Shown in pieces: positions 24,751 through 31,789 of a DNA stretch of 46,789 nucleotides. The first letter of the stretch is position 1. Every line of letters begins with the position of its first letter. Position numbers and translations under genes: made by a program. Source of the stretch: Streptomyces albicerus (GTDB lineage: Bacteria > Actinomycetota > Actinomycetes > Streptomycetales > Streptomycetaceae); the NCBI RefSeq assembly GCF_008905045.1, contig NZ_VWMY01000011.1, positions 151,758 through 198,546 of the forward strand. The letters run 5' to 3'. The notes beneath the pieces are model-generated. The model saw nothing but the letters and a program-made list of their open reading frames with translations. It was not told the origin of the DNA and did not search any database.

Positions 24751-24959
24751 CCGAGCCGTGGGTCGTGGGGAGCATGGCTCAGCAGTTCGTTGTCCTGCTC
24801 GGTGCCGAGGACCTGTTCGTGGTCGGTGAAGAGGATCGCGGGGTACCCATCCGCGAACCCGCAGCCGTGAGCGATGTACGGGTAGTGCTGTGCGTGGTAC
24901 TCGTCCGGGAACTGACGACTCAGGCGTTCCCCCAGCTCATCGAAGGCCGCCCGCACCAC
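24751..24959 (-). pseudogene. Possible gene fragment of unknown origin
   Basis: In the gap between the VWA and SMI1 genes the minus strand encodes VVRAAFDELGERLSRQFPDEY and on through FADGYPAILFTDHEQVLGTEQ to HAPHDPRLGQ, with strong third-position GC and ordinary amino-acid composition. The frame then runs into antisense of the VWA gene, so a natural end is missing. It may be the remnant of a gene truncated by an adjacent rearrangement. I cannot name its family. Confidence 0.3.
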
Positions 24960-24990
24960 CCTCCATCCGACCAGCAAGGAGCGCCAGGCT

Positions 24991-25944
24991 GTGAAGGTCG
25001 AAATCCAGCCGGACGTACGCGACACCGCCGCCCAGTTGGGGGCCGGCGTTCCCTACGCGCTGAAGGTTCTGGCCGGCCGGCTGGCCGACGACCCTGACAT
25101 GGGCCGGCCCTCGGGGCTGCCCGGCATCCTGACCGTGACAGTTGACGGCGACCTGTTCGAGGACTGCCCCGACCTGTCCGTCGGCTACATCCGCGAGCCG
25201 GACCGGATCGAGATCCGCTTCCTCAGAGCGACCCCTTCCACCGAGCCCTCCACGGACGCCCATGACCAGGAGCAGGAGCAGCGCCGAGGCCAGGACCAGC
25301 CTGCCGACCCTGCCGCCACCGCGGTCACCGTACGGGAGATCGCCGACGCCTGGCACCGCATCACCCACTGGCTCAAGCACAACGCCCCCGACTCCTACGC
25401 CGCGCTCCGCCCCGGCGCCGGCCCCGCCGCCATCGCCGCCCTGGAAGAGGAGCTCGGCATTCAGATACCCGTCGAGCTGCGCGTCCTGTGGCTGCTGACC
25501 GCGGGCGACGACGGGGTCAACGGCTGGGGATGCCTTCCGGGCAACAAGGCTCTGATGCCCCTGGACGCGGTGGCCGCCGTCAACCGGCTGAAGATGGACT
25601 CCCAGGTCCACGAGGACGCCCTCAACGCCCGCCGCCCCGAACACGACCGGATCACCGTGTGGAAGGCAACCCGGATTCCGGTTGTCGCCTTGGGCCCGGC
25701 TGACAGCACCTCGGGCCTGTACCTGGACGCCGCGACCGGCTACTTGGGCCGGTGGTCCCGCTACAACGAAGGCCCCGACGAAGTACTCGACACGCTGGTC
25801 ACCTACCTGGAAGAGGCTGCCGACATGCTCGAAGCCCCGACCCTGGCCACGCGGGACAAGCCCGGCCTGGTCGGTGGGGCGCTGGTCTGGGGCAGCAGCC
25901 TCGACTCCGCGCTGGAACACAGGTGGCAGCCCCTCACCGGCTGA
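24991..25944 (+). CDS. SMI1/KNR4 (SUKH-type) domain protein
   Basis: A 317-residue cytoplasmic protein. The first 80 residues form a small domain of their own (KVEIQPDVRDTAAQLGAGVPY...GRPSGLPGILTVTVDGDLFEDCPDLSVGYI), then an acidic Gln/Glu linker (about 82-108). The SMI1/KNR4 domain follows at about 112-285: ITHWLKHNAPDSYAALRPGAG, AALEEELGIQIPVELRVLWLLTAGDDGVNGWG. GTG start with AAGGAG about 10 bases upstream. SUKH domains often serve as immunity proteins in contact toxin systems or in cell-wall control; no toxin gene is adjacent, so no function is assigned. Confidence 0.8.
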   Translation: MKVEIQPDVRDTAAQLGAGVPYALKVLAGRLADDPDMGRPSGLPGILTVTVDGDLFEDCPDLSVGYIREPDRIEIRFLRATPSTEPSTDAHDQEQEQRRGQDQPADPAATAVTVREIADAWHRITHWLKHNAPDSYAALRPGAGPAAIAALEEELGIQIPVELRVLWLLTAGDDGVNGWGCLPGNKALMPLDAVAAVNRLKMDSQVHEDALNARRPEHDRITVWKATRIPVVALGPADSTSGLYLDAATGYLGRWSRYNEGPDEVLDTLVTYLEEAADMLEAPTLATRDKPGLVGGALVWGSSLDSALEHRWQPLTG

Positions 25945-26059
25945 CCACACACGACGTGAGCGTTCCGGTTGGCCCGAGAGAGCGCCAGGGCAGCGGGCAA
26001 GCCCCGCAGTTGGCCGGGCCTCAAGTGGTCGAGCGCCGCGCTCAGTTCGTGCTCGGGGG

Positions 26060-27043
26060 TCAGGGCGGAGTGGTGTTGTGGACGGCGTTGGCGTAGCGGG
26101 TGGCGAGCTGTGCGCATGCGTCGTTGAGTTCGGGTGGGCCGATGACTTCGATGTCGGTGTCGAAGCAGCCGACAGCGGCGGCCAGGCCGGTCCATGACCA
26201 GGAGCCGAGGGTGAGTCGGCAGTGGCTTGGTCCGAGTTCTTCGACGATTCCGTCTTGGGCGAAGGGGGCGACGGTGGTGGCGGGGAGGTTGAGGACGACT
26301 TCGCCTCGGCAGGGCCAGTCGGTGGAGGTGCCGTCGGAGCCGCGGAATCGGCTCATGATGAAGGCGGACACGTCGCCTCCAGGGAGTTCGCGTGGGGTGA
26401 AGCGGGGGCCAGTGGGTGTGCGCGGCTGTATGCGGTCGACGCGGAAGGTCCGCCAGTCGTCGCGGTCGAGGTCCCAGGCAAGGAGGTACCAGCGGCCGCG
26501 CCAGGTGACCAGGTGGTGGGGCTGTACTCGGCGGCGCTGCCCGCCATTCGCGGTGCCGTCCGTGGTGTAGTCGAAGCGGAGTTCCGCATGGGTGTGTATG
26601 GCGGTGCTCAGGTCCGTAAGGACCTGGACGCCGACCTGCGGGGCGTCCCCGCTCCTCGCAGGCTGGACGGCTGCGATGCGCATCGTGTCTATGCGATGGC
26701 GTAGTCGGGGCGGCATGACCTGACGGATCGTGGCGAGGGCGCGGGCTGCGTCCTCGGCGAGCGTGGTGCCGGTAGCGGCGGTTTGCAGGGCGAGGGCCAG
26801 GGCGACGGCCTGGTCGTCGTCGAACAGTAGTGGGGGCAGATCCGTGCCGGCATCCAGGCGATATCCGCCGGAGGGTCCTTTGAAGGCCAAGATCGGGTAG
26901 CCGAGTTCGCGCAGGCGATCCACGTCGCGGCGAACCGTGCGCGAGGTGATGTCGAGCCGCTCGGCGAGTTCCTCGCCGGACCAGTCACGACGCGTCTGGA
27001 GCAGTGAGAGCAGCGCGAGCAGTCGCGAGGACGTCTTGTGCAT
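26060..27043 (-). CDS. YafY/DeoR-type HTH regulator with WYL domain
   Basis: About 327 residues. N-terminal winged HTH (SSRLLALLSLLQTRRDWSGE, with ELAERLDITSRTVRRDVDRLR following), wing LAFKGPSGGYRLDAG, WYL ligand-binding domain (about 145-225, HHLVTWRGRWYLLAWDLDRD, the WYL triplet itself reading WYL) and a C-terminal WCX extension. Two ATG codons (27052, 27043) are possible; 27043 gives the usual family start (MHKTSSRLLALL). It is divergent from the VOC gene at 27206, a very common pairing in Streptomyces, and is probably its regulator. The gap between them (about 160 bp) should hold both promoters. Confidence 0.9.
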   Translation of the reverse strand: MHKTSSRLLALLSLLQTRRDWSGEELAERLDITSRTVRRDVDRLRELGYPILAFKGPSGGYRLDAGTDLPPLLFDDDQAVALALALQTAATGTTLAEDAARALATIRQVMPPRLRHRIDTMRIAAVQPARSGDAPQVGVQVLTDLSTAIHTHAELRFDYTTDGTANGGQRRRVQPHHLVTWRGRWYLLAWDLDRDDWRTFRVDRIQPRTPTGPRFTPRELPGGDVSAFIMSRFRGSDGTSTDWPCRGEVVLNLPATTVAPFAQDGIVEELGPSHCRLTLGSWSWTGLAAAVGCFDTDIEVIGPPELNDACAQLATRYANAVHNTTPP

Positions 27044-27205
27044 GTCCAGCATTCTGCCCGCAGTACAGGACCCAACCTGTCCGCTACCCCTGCAATGGTG
27101 GGATCAGAGCCACCGAGGGGCGTTGCCCCAGGTCACGGTGGCCGCGCCGCGCCCGCGTTTCATCGCACCGGCGCACATTCGACGAATGGAAAGCTAGGAG
27201 CAGGT

Positions 27206-27628
27206 ATGTCCGTCACGACCACCACCCACCTGAACTTCCGGGGCGACGCGCGTCAGGCGCTGGACTTCTACCAGTCCGTCTTCGGCGGACGTACCGTCGC
27301 CGTCACCTACAAGGACGCCGGCAACGTACAGAACGAGAACGAGGCGGACTGGGTGATGTGGGGCGAGGTGGTCGGGGACAACGGCTTCCACGTCATGGCC
27401 TACGACGTGCCCTCCCTACTGCCCTGGAACCGGGGCGAGAACCCCTTCTTCGTCTCCGTGCGCGGCGACGACGCCGACGAGATCAGCACCCTGTGGCAGA
27501 AGCTGTCGGAGGGCTCAACGGTGGTGCGCCCCTTGGAGGCCGCACAGTGGGCACCGCTGTACGGCATGCTCACCGACCGCTTCAGCGTCACCTGGGTCCT
27601 GGACGTCACCGCTCCCTACATCGGCTGA
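27206..27628 (+). CDS. VOC-superfamily protein (PhnB/3-demethylubiquinone-type)
   Basis: A 140-residue single-domain protein with paired beta-alpha-beta-beta-beta units: LNFRGDARQALDFYQSVFGGR at the N-terminus, DWVMWGEVVGDNGFHVMAYDVP in the middle and MLTDRFSVTWVLDVTAPYIG at the end. It resembles PhnB-like glyoxalase-fold proteins, which bind small metabolites or antibiotics or catalyse metal-dependent isomerisations. GGAG lies six bases before the ATG. Expression is probably set by the divergent WYL regulator. A strong terminator follows at 27655. Confidence 0.87.
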   Translation: MSVTTTTHLNFRGDARQALDFYQSVFGGRTVAVTYKDAGNVQNENEADWVMWGEVVGDNGFHVMAYDVPSLLPWNRGENPFFVSVRGDDADEISTLWQKLSEGSTVVRPLEAAQWAPLYGMLTDRFSVTWVLDVTAPYIG

Positions 27629-27654
27629 CCCGGCAGGCTCGGCACACGACAAGT

Positions 27655-27684
27655 CCGGTCCGCCGCGGGAACGCGGCGGACCGG
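27655..27684 (+). terminator. Hairpin terminator after VOC gene
   Basis: Perfect 13-bp stem CCGGTCCGCCGCG / CGCGGCGGACCGG with a GGAA tetraloop, starting 27 bases after the VOC stop and before the convergent reductase gene. No T run. Confidence 0.8.
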
Positions 27685-27743
27685 AGAATGGCGGCGGAAG
27701 GAAACGGCGACCGGCCAACGAGTGCGCTGTGCACCCCAGCGGG

Positions 27744-27771
27744 GTCTAGCGGCGTACGTCTAGCGGCGTAC
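27744..27771 (-). repeat. 14-bp tandem duplication over a stop codon
   Basis: GTCTAGCGGCGTAC occurs twice head to tail. On the minus strand it copies the last three codons and the TAG stop of the reductase gene, so the gene is followed by a second in-line copy of its own end. Looks like a recent slippage event without effect on the protein. Confidence 0.7.
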
Positions 27772-28371
27772 CTTGAACCTCAGGTGCAGCACCCGGTCGC
27801 CCTGGATGACCACGTGGGGATCCTCCAGTAGATGCTGCCCATCGATGCTGCCGAAGTAGCGCTTGCCCGACCCGAACACCACCGGCACCACGTCCATCGC
27901 CACCTCGTCCACGAGGCCGGCCGCGAGGATCTGGCCGCCCACTTCGCCTGCGTTCACACCCACGGTTCGCTCCCCCGCGAACTCCTGGGCCTTGTCGATC
28001 GCAGCCGTCACGCCATCGACGAAGTGGTACGACGCCTCGGGGTGCCAGCCCTCGGGCTTGGGCCGGTGGGACACCACGACCACGTGGTCGCCCGCGGGCG
28101 GCCGACCCTCCCAGCCATTCACCAGGTCGAACAGGTGGCGGCCCATCACAATCGTGCCGATCGACTCCCACATCGGCCGGACGTACTCCGCCGATGCACT
28201 TGAGACCTTGAAGACGCTTCCAGCTCCGGAATGGTCGTACTGCTGGTCGCCGCCTTCGGTGATCGGGGTGTCCCCGCTGAAGTACCAGTCGTGCAGTGGC
28301 CCGACGTCGTCGTTCTCGTCGGCGATGAAGCCGTCCACCGACACCACGCTGTGCATGACTACTGTGCCCAC
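27760..28371 (-). CDS. Dihydrofolate reductase-like (RibD C-terminal) protein
   Basis: A 203-residue protein of the RibD-C/DHFR-like family: VVMHSVVSVDGFIADENDDVG at the start, TIVMGRHLFDLVNGWEG (nucleotide-binding region) and VNAGEVGGQILAAGLVDEVAMDVVPVVFG near the end. GTG at 28371 follows GAGGAG at good distance; the ATG nine codons upstream has no ribosome site. NADPH-dependent reduction of a small molecule is probable, but the natural substrate of this stand-alone subgroup is not known. It follows an AraC gene on the same strand after a 90-bp gap containing a short hairpin (stems 28413-28419 and 28424-28430), so the two may not share one transcript. Confidence 0.85.
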   Translation of the reverse strand: MGTVVMHSVVSVDGFIADENDDVGPLHDWYFSGDTPITEGGDQQYDHSGAGSVFKVSSASAEYVRPMWESIGTIVMGRHLFDLVNGWEGRPPAGDHVVVVSHRPKPEGWHPEASYHFVDGVTAAIDKAQEFAGERTVGVNAGEVGGQILAAGLVDEVAMDVVPVVFGSGKRYFGSIDGQHLLEDPHVVIQGDRVLHLRFKVRR

Positions 28372-28460
28372 GGGTTCTCCTCGGGTCTCCTTGCGCATTC
28401 ACCACCGATCCTGTCGCCCGCGGGGGCGACTGGGCTTGTAAGAAATCAATCGCTGAGAAA

Positions 28461-29303
28461 TCAATCAGCGGGCATCGGACCGCTGTCCGGCGGGAACCCC
28501 TGCTCGGCGGGGAATCGGCGCCGCAGGGCCAGGTATTCCGTCGGCGTGTGGCCGGTGAAGTCCTTGAACTCCCTGCTGAAATGGGGCCGGTCGAAGTAGC
28601 CGGCCGCTTGAGCGAGCTCCGACCAGTCGACCGGGCGCAGGGCGTCTACGGACAGGATCAGCCGCGCGAAGCGGTAGATCCGCGCCACCCGCTTCGGGGT
28701 GACCCCGACGTGGGACTTGAACTGGGCGGCCAGGTGATTGCCACTCACCCCGGCGGCATCGGCCAGCGCACCGACCGGGACCGCGCCGTGGGAAGTCTCC
28801 AGACGCCCACCTGTGTGCAGGACCAGGTCGAGACCGCGCGACGGTGCCTCGGCAAGTCGCGATCGCAGTTCCTCCTCCAACACCCGCAGTGTCTCGGTGG
28901 CCGATGCTATGTCGCCGACCTGGTTGCGAATCCGGTCCACAGACCGTTGCCAGACGGCGTCGACCGGCACCCATCGGTCCCGCAGCTCGGTCGCCGGCAT
29001 GTCGACGAACGGCGACATCCCCCAAGGCTTGAAGTGCACCCCGACGAGCCGCACCCGTGTGGGGTACTCGACGAGGAAACGCCTGGTCCATACACCCATG
29101 AACCACCCGTCGGTGAACACAGCCGACGGCACCGAAGGGTCGGAATCCCACAGGCGGGCGGGTCCGCCCAGGTTGACGAACAGATGTGCCGACGGCATCG
29201 GCGGGACGTTCATCCGGCGGTGGCGCGGCACCCCGGTCAGGCAGTAGATGTCGTCGATGTACTGGTCGAGCGGCGGGGCGGGCACCCGGCCGACGTATTC
29301 CAT
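28461..29303 (-). CDS. AraC-family regulator with DUF6597-type N-terminus
   Basis: 280 residues. The N-terminal domain (MEYVGRVPAPPLDQYIDDIY, HLFVNLGGPARLW, VGVHFKPWGMSPFVDMPATEL) is the DUF6597 sensor often found in AraC proteins. The C-terminal HTH pair is ADAAGVSGNHLAAQFKSHVG and ELAQAAGYFDRPHFSREFKDFTGHTPTEY. No Shine-Dalgarno sequence is visible before the ATG. Ends with a 10-bp direct repeat (GAAATCAATC twice, 28442-28465) around its stop. The neighbouring RibD-like gene on the same strand is the best target candidate. Confidence 0.88.
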   Translation of the reverse strand: MEYVGRVPAPPLDQYIDDIYCLTGVPRHRRMNVPPMPSAHLFVNLGGPARLWDSDPSVPSAVFTDGWFMGVWTRRFLVEYPTRVRLVGVHFKPWGMSPFVDMPATELRDRWVPVDAVWQRSVDRIRNQVGDIASATETLRVLEEELRSRLAEAPSRGLDLVLHTGGRLETSHGAVPVGALADAAGVSGNHLAAQFKSHVGVTPKRVARIYRFARLILSVDALRPVDWSELAQAAGYFDRPHFSREFKDFTGHTPTEYLALRRRFPAEQGFPPDSGPMPAD

Positions 29304-29558
29304 GGACTCAGTGTGGCCGACGAGGGTTCAGTCCGCGAGGGAGGGGAGGTCGCACGACCCGACGCCGGCTCGCAGTATGGACGCCGGCTCGCAGTATGGA
29401 CGCCGGCTCGGAGTATGCCGGTCCGTCCCTGGGCCGGCGCCGGTTCAGTCGGGACAGCTTCCGCGACACCGACAATGCGTTCCGCGTGGACGGCGGCGGC
29501 ACCAGGGCCTCCTGGCGCTCGGATCGCGTCGCGATCCCGAGGTGACAGGAGGCCCTTC
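29304..29558. other. Decayed intergenic region with tandem repeat
   Basis: Contains three head-to-tail copies of a 19-bp unit (29363-29418) and a plus-strand frame ending at 29545. That frame reads SFRDTDNAFRVDGGGTRASW and on to a stop with strong third-position GC, suggesting the C-terminal shred of a lost gene that I cannot name. No intact gene is present. Confidence 0.45.
29363..29418. repeat. 19-bp tandem repeat, about three copies
   Basis: Unit CGCCGGCTCGCAGTATGGA: copy 1 29363-29381, copy 2 29382-29400 (identical), copy 3 29401-29418 with one substitution and a diverged end. Non-coding, 60 bp upstream of the AraC start, so it may affect that promoter or simply be a slippage-prone tract. 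Confidence 0.8.
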
Positions 29559-29684
29559 GTGAAGCCGACGACAGAGGGCGACAGCCGCTCAGCCGAAGGC
29601 GTCGAACTCCTCACCGGCACGCCGATCACCGGCACCGTCACCATCCCACCGGGAGGCGTCGCCGTCGTCCGCGAGCCACGCTGA
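29559..29684 (+). pseudogene. Remnant of a beta-galactosidase-type gene (start plus C-terminus)
   Basis: A 41-residue frame opens with GTG after a strong ACAGGAGG ribosome site. After about 12 residues it reads GVELLTGTPITGTVTIPPGG and VAVVREP, which matches the end of the C-terminal beta-sandwich of GH42 beta-galactosidases (LLTG...G.V.LPPGGVAV). The catalytic domains (over 600 residues) are missing. So the gene appears to have lost its middle while keeping translation signals and stop. Confidence 0.5.
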
Positions 29685-29731
29685 CCCGATTGTTCGAATG
29701 GAGCCGGTCATCGCCGACAGAGACGAGCGTC

Positions 29732-30418
29732 CTAACCGGTGGCTGCCTCGGCGAACTGGTTGGTGTCGAAGAGCTGATTGATGTGTCCGCCGAGTTCGGA
29801 CCAGTGGTGTCCGGAGAGTTCGGCGGCGGCGCGGGCGTCACCGCCGGCGCAGACGTCGATGAGCTGGTCGTGGTGGTCGATGGTGTTGCGGCCGCCAAGC
29901 AGGGTGGAGAACTTGCGGTAGAGGATGCGGTGGATCTGCGGGTGGAGTTGCTCGACGATCCGGCTGAGCACGGGGTTGTCCGCGACCGCGATGGGGACGG
30001 CGTGGAAGCGGTCGTCGGCGGCGAGCGCGGAAGTCGTGTCGTTGGCGGCGACGGCCCGTTCGAAGTCGCGGTTGGCCTCCCGCATGCGCTGCAGGTCCTG
30101 CTCGGTCATGACCGGCACAGCCGTCTCGATGGCGAGCTGGTCGAGGGAGCGCAGGACGGCGAGGGTCTTTTCGACGTCGCGGCGGTTGAGGGTGGTGATG
30201 CGGGTGTAGACGCCGGGTTTGGCCTCGACCAGGCCGATGTCGGCAAGCCGGGCGAGCGCCTCGCGCACCGGGGTGCGACTGAGGCCGAGGCGCTCGGCGA
30301 GCTCACCGTCCCTGACCTTCTCACCGGGGACGAGTTCGCCGCGCACGATGGAGTCGCGCATGCGGTGGAAGACCTCGTCGCTGAGGAGACGGCGGGAGAC
30401 AGGGCTGTCGAGTGACAT
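29732..30418 (-). CDS. GntR-family (FadR/FCD) transcriptional regulator
   Basis: 228 residues. Winged HTH at 11-75 (VFHRMRDSIVRGELVPGEKV, ELAERLGLSRTPVREALARL), followed by the helical FCD domain with its metal-binding Asp/His set (RDFERAVAANDTTSALAADDRFH, IDHHDQLIDV, GHHWSELGGHINQLF). FCD regulators sense carboxylates or amino acids. There is no ribosome site; TACTGT lies 7 bases before the ATG, so the message may be leaderless. It lies just downstream of the racemase gene and probably regulates that operon and itself through TTGCG-containing sites. Confidence 0.9.
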   Translation of the reverse strand: MSLDSPVSRRLLSDEVFHRMRDSIVRGELVPGEKVRDGELAERLGLSRTPVREALARLADIGLVEAKPGVYTRITTLNRRDVEKTLAVLRSLDQLAIETAVPVMTEQDLQRMREANRDFERAVAANDTTSALAADDRFHAVPIAVADNPVLSRIVEQLHPQIHRILYRKFSTLLGGRNTIDHHDQLIDVCAGGDARAAAELSGHHWSELGGHINQLFDTNQFAEAATG

Positions 30419-30435
30419 ATTGCGTACAGTACATC
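30419..30435 (-). promoter_or_regulatory. GntR autoregulatory site/promoter
   Basis: Just upstream of the GntR start is ATATTGCGTACAGTAC, containing GTAC-A-GTAC (30424-30432) and overlapping the TACTGT -10. The ATATTGCGTnCnG string recurs at 31573-31584 in front of the symporter remnant, supporting one shared binding protein. Confidence 0.5.
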
Positions 30436-30448
30436 GCTGTTCTGCACC

Positions 30449-31249
30449 CTATCCGGCTGTCTTCTCGGCTGTGTTCTCGGTTGTGCTCTCGGTCGTGTTA
30501 TCGGTTGTGCTCTCGGCCGTGTTCTCGGTTCTGGCCCGGCGGACCAGCGCCTGGGCCAGGATGAGCGCCGGATCGATGAGGGGGACGTCCACGGCGTCGG
30601 CGGGGAGGCCGAGGGGGATTTCGGTGCAGCCCGCGATGACCGCCTGCGCACCTTGTTCGGTGAGGCGCCGCGCGGCCCGGGCCAAGCGCGCGGTCGTCGG
30701 GTCGTCGCGGGTGCCGGCCTTCACCGCGCGGATGGCGGTCATGACCTCGTGGTCCTGGCTGGCGGCATCGGGGAGCACGAGGCGGATCCCGAAGCGGTCC
30801 AGCCACTCCTGGTACAGGCCGGCGCGGACAGTGCCGCTGGTGGCGAGCAGGCCGGCGGTGTGGATGCGAGGGCTCAGCGTGGTGAGGTGCCGGGCGACTT
30901 CGCCGATCATGTGGACGATGGGCAGGCCGATGTGGTCGGCGATGCGCGGGACGAAGGCGTGTGCGGTGTTGCACGGGATGGCGATGACGGTGGCGCCGGC
31001 CTCGCGCAGGACGCGGCTGCCGTCCAGCAGCCAGGGGGTGGGGTCGGGTCCGTCGCCCAGCAGGGCTTCGGTGCGGTCGGGGATGGTGGGGTCGGACCAG
31101 ATGACCGTCCGGAGGTGGTCCTGGTCGCTGGAGCCGGGGGTTGTCGAGACGAGCTTGGCGTAGAAGTCGGCGGTGGCCGCCGGGCCCATGCCGCCCAGGA
31201 TGCCGATGATCTCGGTAGTACGGGTGAGGGTGGGAGTGGGGGTCTTCAC
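30449..31249 (-). CDS. Aspartate/glutamate racemase-family protein
   Basis: 266 residues, PLP-independent Asp/Glu racemase fold. N-terminal IIGILGGMGPAATADFYAKL, first catalytic cysteine in VIAIPCNTAHAFV (about residue 92), second in AVIAGCTEIPLGL. Both are present, so it should be active in interconverting D and L forms of an acidic amino acid (hydantoin-racemase relatives cannot be excluded). The GTG at 31249 overlaps the stop of the symporter remnant (GTGA), showing an original operon with an uptake gene. The tail is six copies of a four-residue Thr/Glu-rich unit (see repeat). Regulation by the adjacent GntR is likely. Confidence 0.85.
   Translation of the reverse strand: MKTPTPTLTRTTEIIGILGGMGPAATADFYAKLVSTTPGSSDQDHLRTVIWSDPTIPDRTEALLGDGPDPTPWLLDGSRVLREAGATVIAIPCNTAHAFVPRIADHIGLPIVHMIGEVARHLTTLSPRIHTAGLLATSGTVRAGLYQEWLDRFGIRLVLPDAASQDHEVMTAIRAVKAGTRDDPTTARLARAARRLTEQGAQAVIAGCTEIPLGLPADAVDVPLIDPALILAQALVRRARTENTAESTTDNTTESTTENTAEKTAG
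30455..30526 (-). repeat. 12-bp tandem repeat encoding the racemase tail
   Basis: Six head-to-tail copies of a 12-bp unit near GGTTGTGCTCTC, in frame at the 3' end of the racemase gene. It yields the units ENTA ESTT DNTT ESTT ENTA EKTA. The repeat adds a polar, probably disordered tail of about 25 residues that family members normally lack. Confidence 0.85.
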
Positions 31250-31551
31250 TGCGCCGTTTCCTTCTGCAGGACCGTGGTCGCGGGCGCAGCCCGGGTGTGG
31301 CGGGTGTTGCGGCTGCCGCGGTTGGCTTCGCGCCGGTTCTCGGAGCTGTCGACGACGACGGCGAGCGAATTGCCGATGACGTTCACGCCGGTGCGGGCCG
31401 TGTCGACGATGAAGTCCACACCGAGTAGCAGGGCGACGCCTTCGGCAGGCAGGACGACGGAGTTGCCGGCGGCGATGAGGGCGACGACGGAGGCGGAGGC
31501 GACACCGGCCTGGGTGTCTGCGCCGGTGGGGCGGGGATGTGCGGCGCCCAT
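31246..31551 (-). pseudogene. Remnant of a dicarboxylate/cation symporter (DctA family)
   Basis: The ATG at 31551 has an excellent GGCAGGAGG site, but only 101 residues follow. After a 14-residue start (MGAAHPRPTGADTQ) the frame reads AGVASASVVALIAAGNSVVL and LPAEGVALLLGVDFIVDTARTG then VNVIGNSLAVVV. These are the last two re-entrant/transmembrane segments of DAACS symporters, including the NVxGN substrate/sodium-site motif. About 300 residues are missing. The stop overlaps the racemase start, so the remnant still couples translation of the racemase. It would have imported aspartate, glutamate or C4-dicarboxylates. Confidence 0.75.
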
Positions 31552-31565
31552 GAGCCTCCTGCCAT

Positions 31566-31584
31566 ATGCAATATATTGCGTTCT
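31566..31584. promoter_or_regulatory. Palindromic operator in the aspartate locus divergent promoter
   Basis: GCAATATATTGC (31568-31579) is a perfect 12-bp palindrome between the divergent symporter and aspartase remnants, 15 bp upstream of the symporter start. It shares ATATTGCG with the GntR promoter and the GCAA-N4-TTGC pattern with 36786-36797. Best guess: GntR binding site. Confidence 0.5.
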
Positions 31585-31655
31585 GCGTGTTGGCCAGTAA
31601 CACTGAGGCCGGAAGCAGTGGCCTGTCAAGGGCCCGCAGGAACGAGGAGCATCAG

Positions 31656-31712
31656 ATGGCGCCGACCGCACGCGTGGAGCACGACCTGGTGGGAGACAAA
31701 CATCGACCCAGG
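31656..31712 (+). pseudogene. N-terminal remnant of aspartate ammonia-lyase
   Basis: ATG with AACGAGGAG upstream begins MAPTARVEHDLVGDK, which is the usual opening of actinobacterial aspartase (TRVEHDLLGD...). After about 15 residues the sequence no longer follows the family and runs into the TetR gene's antisense. The rest of the roughly 470-residue enzyme is absent. It is divergent from the symporter remnant and would have turned aspartate into fumarate plus ammonia, consistent with the racemase and symporter beside it. End coordinate is approximate. Confidence 0.55.
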
Positions 31713-31789
31713 AAGCCCCTCGTCCGGGCCGACTTTCCCGGCGTTGCGCCTCCGTACCGCGGCCGGGCTCGGTGGTCTCGGTCCTTAGG

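Noticed and set aside
29363..29418. CRISPR array
   Set aside because: The repeats are directly adjacent without spacers and there are no cas genes.
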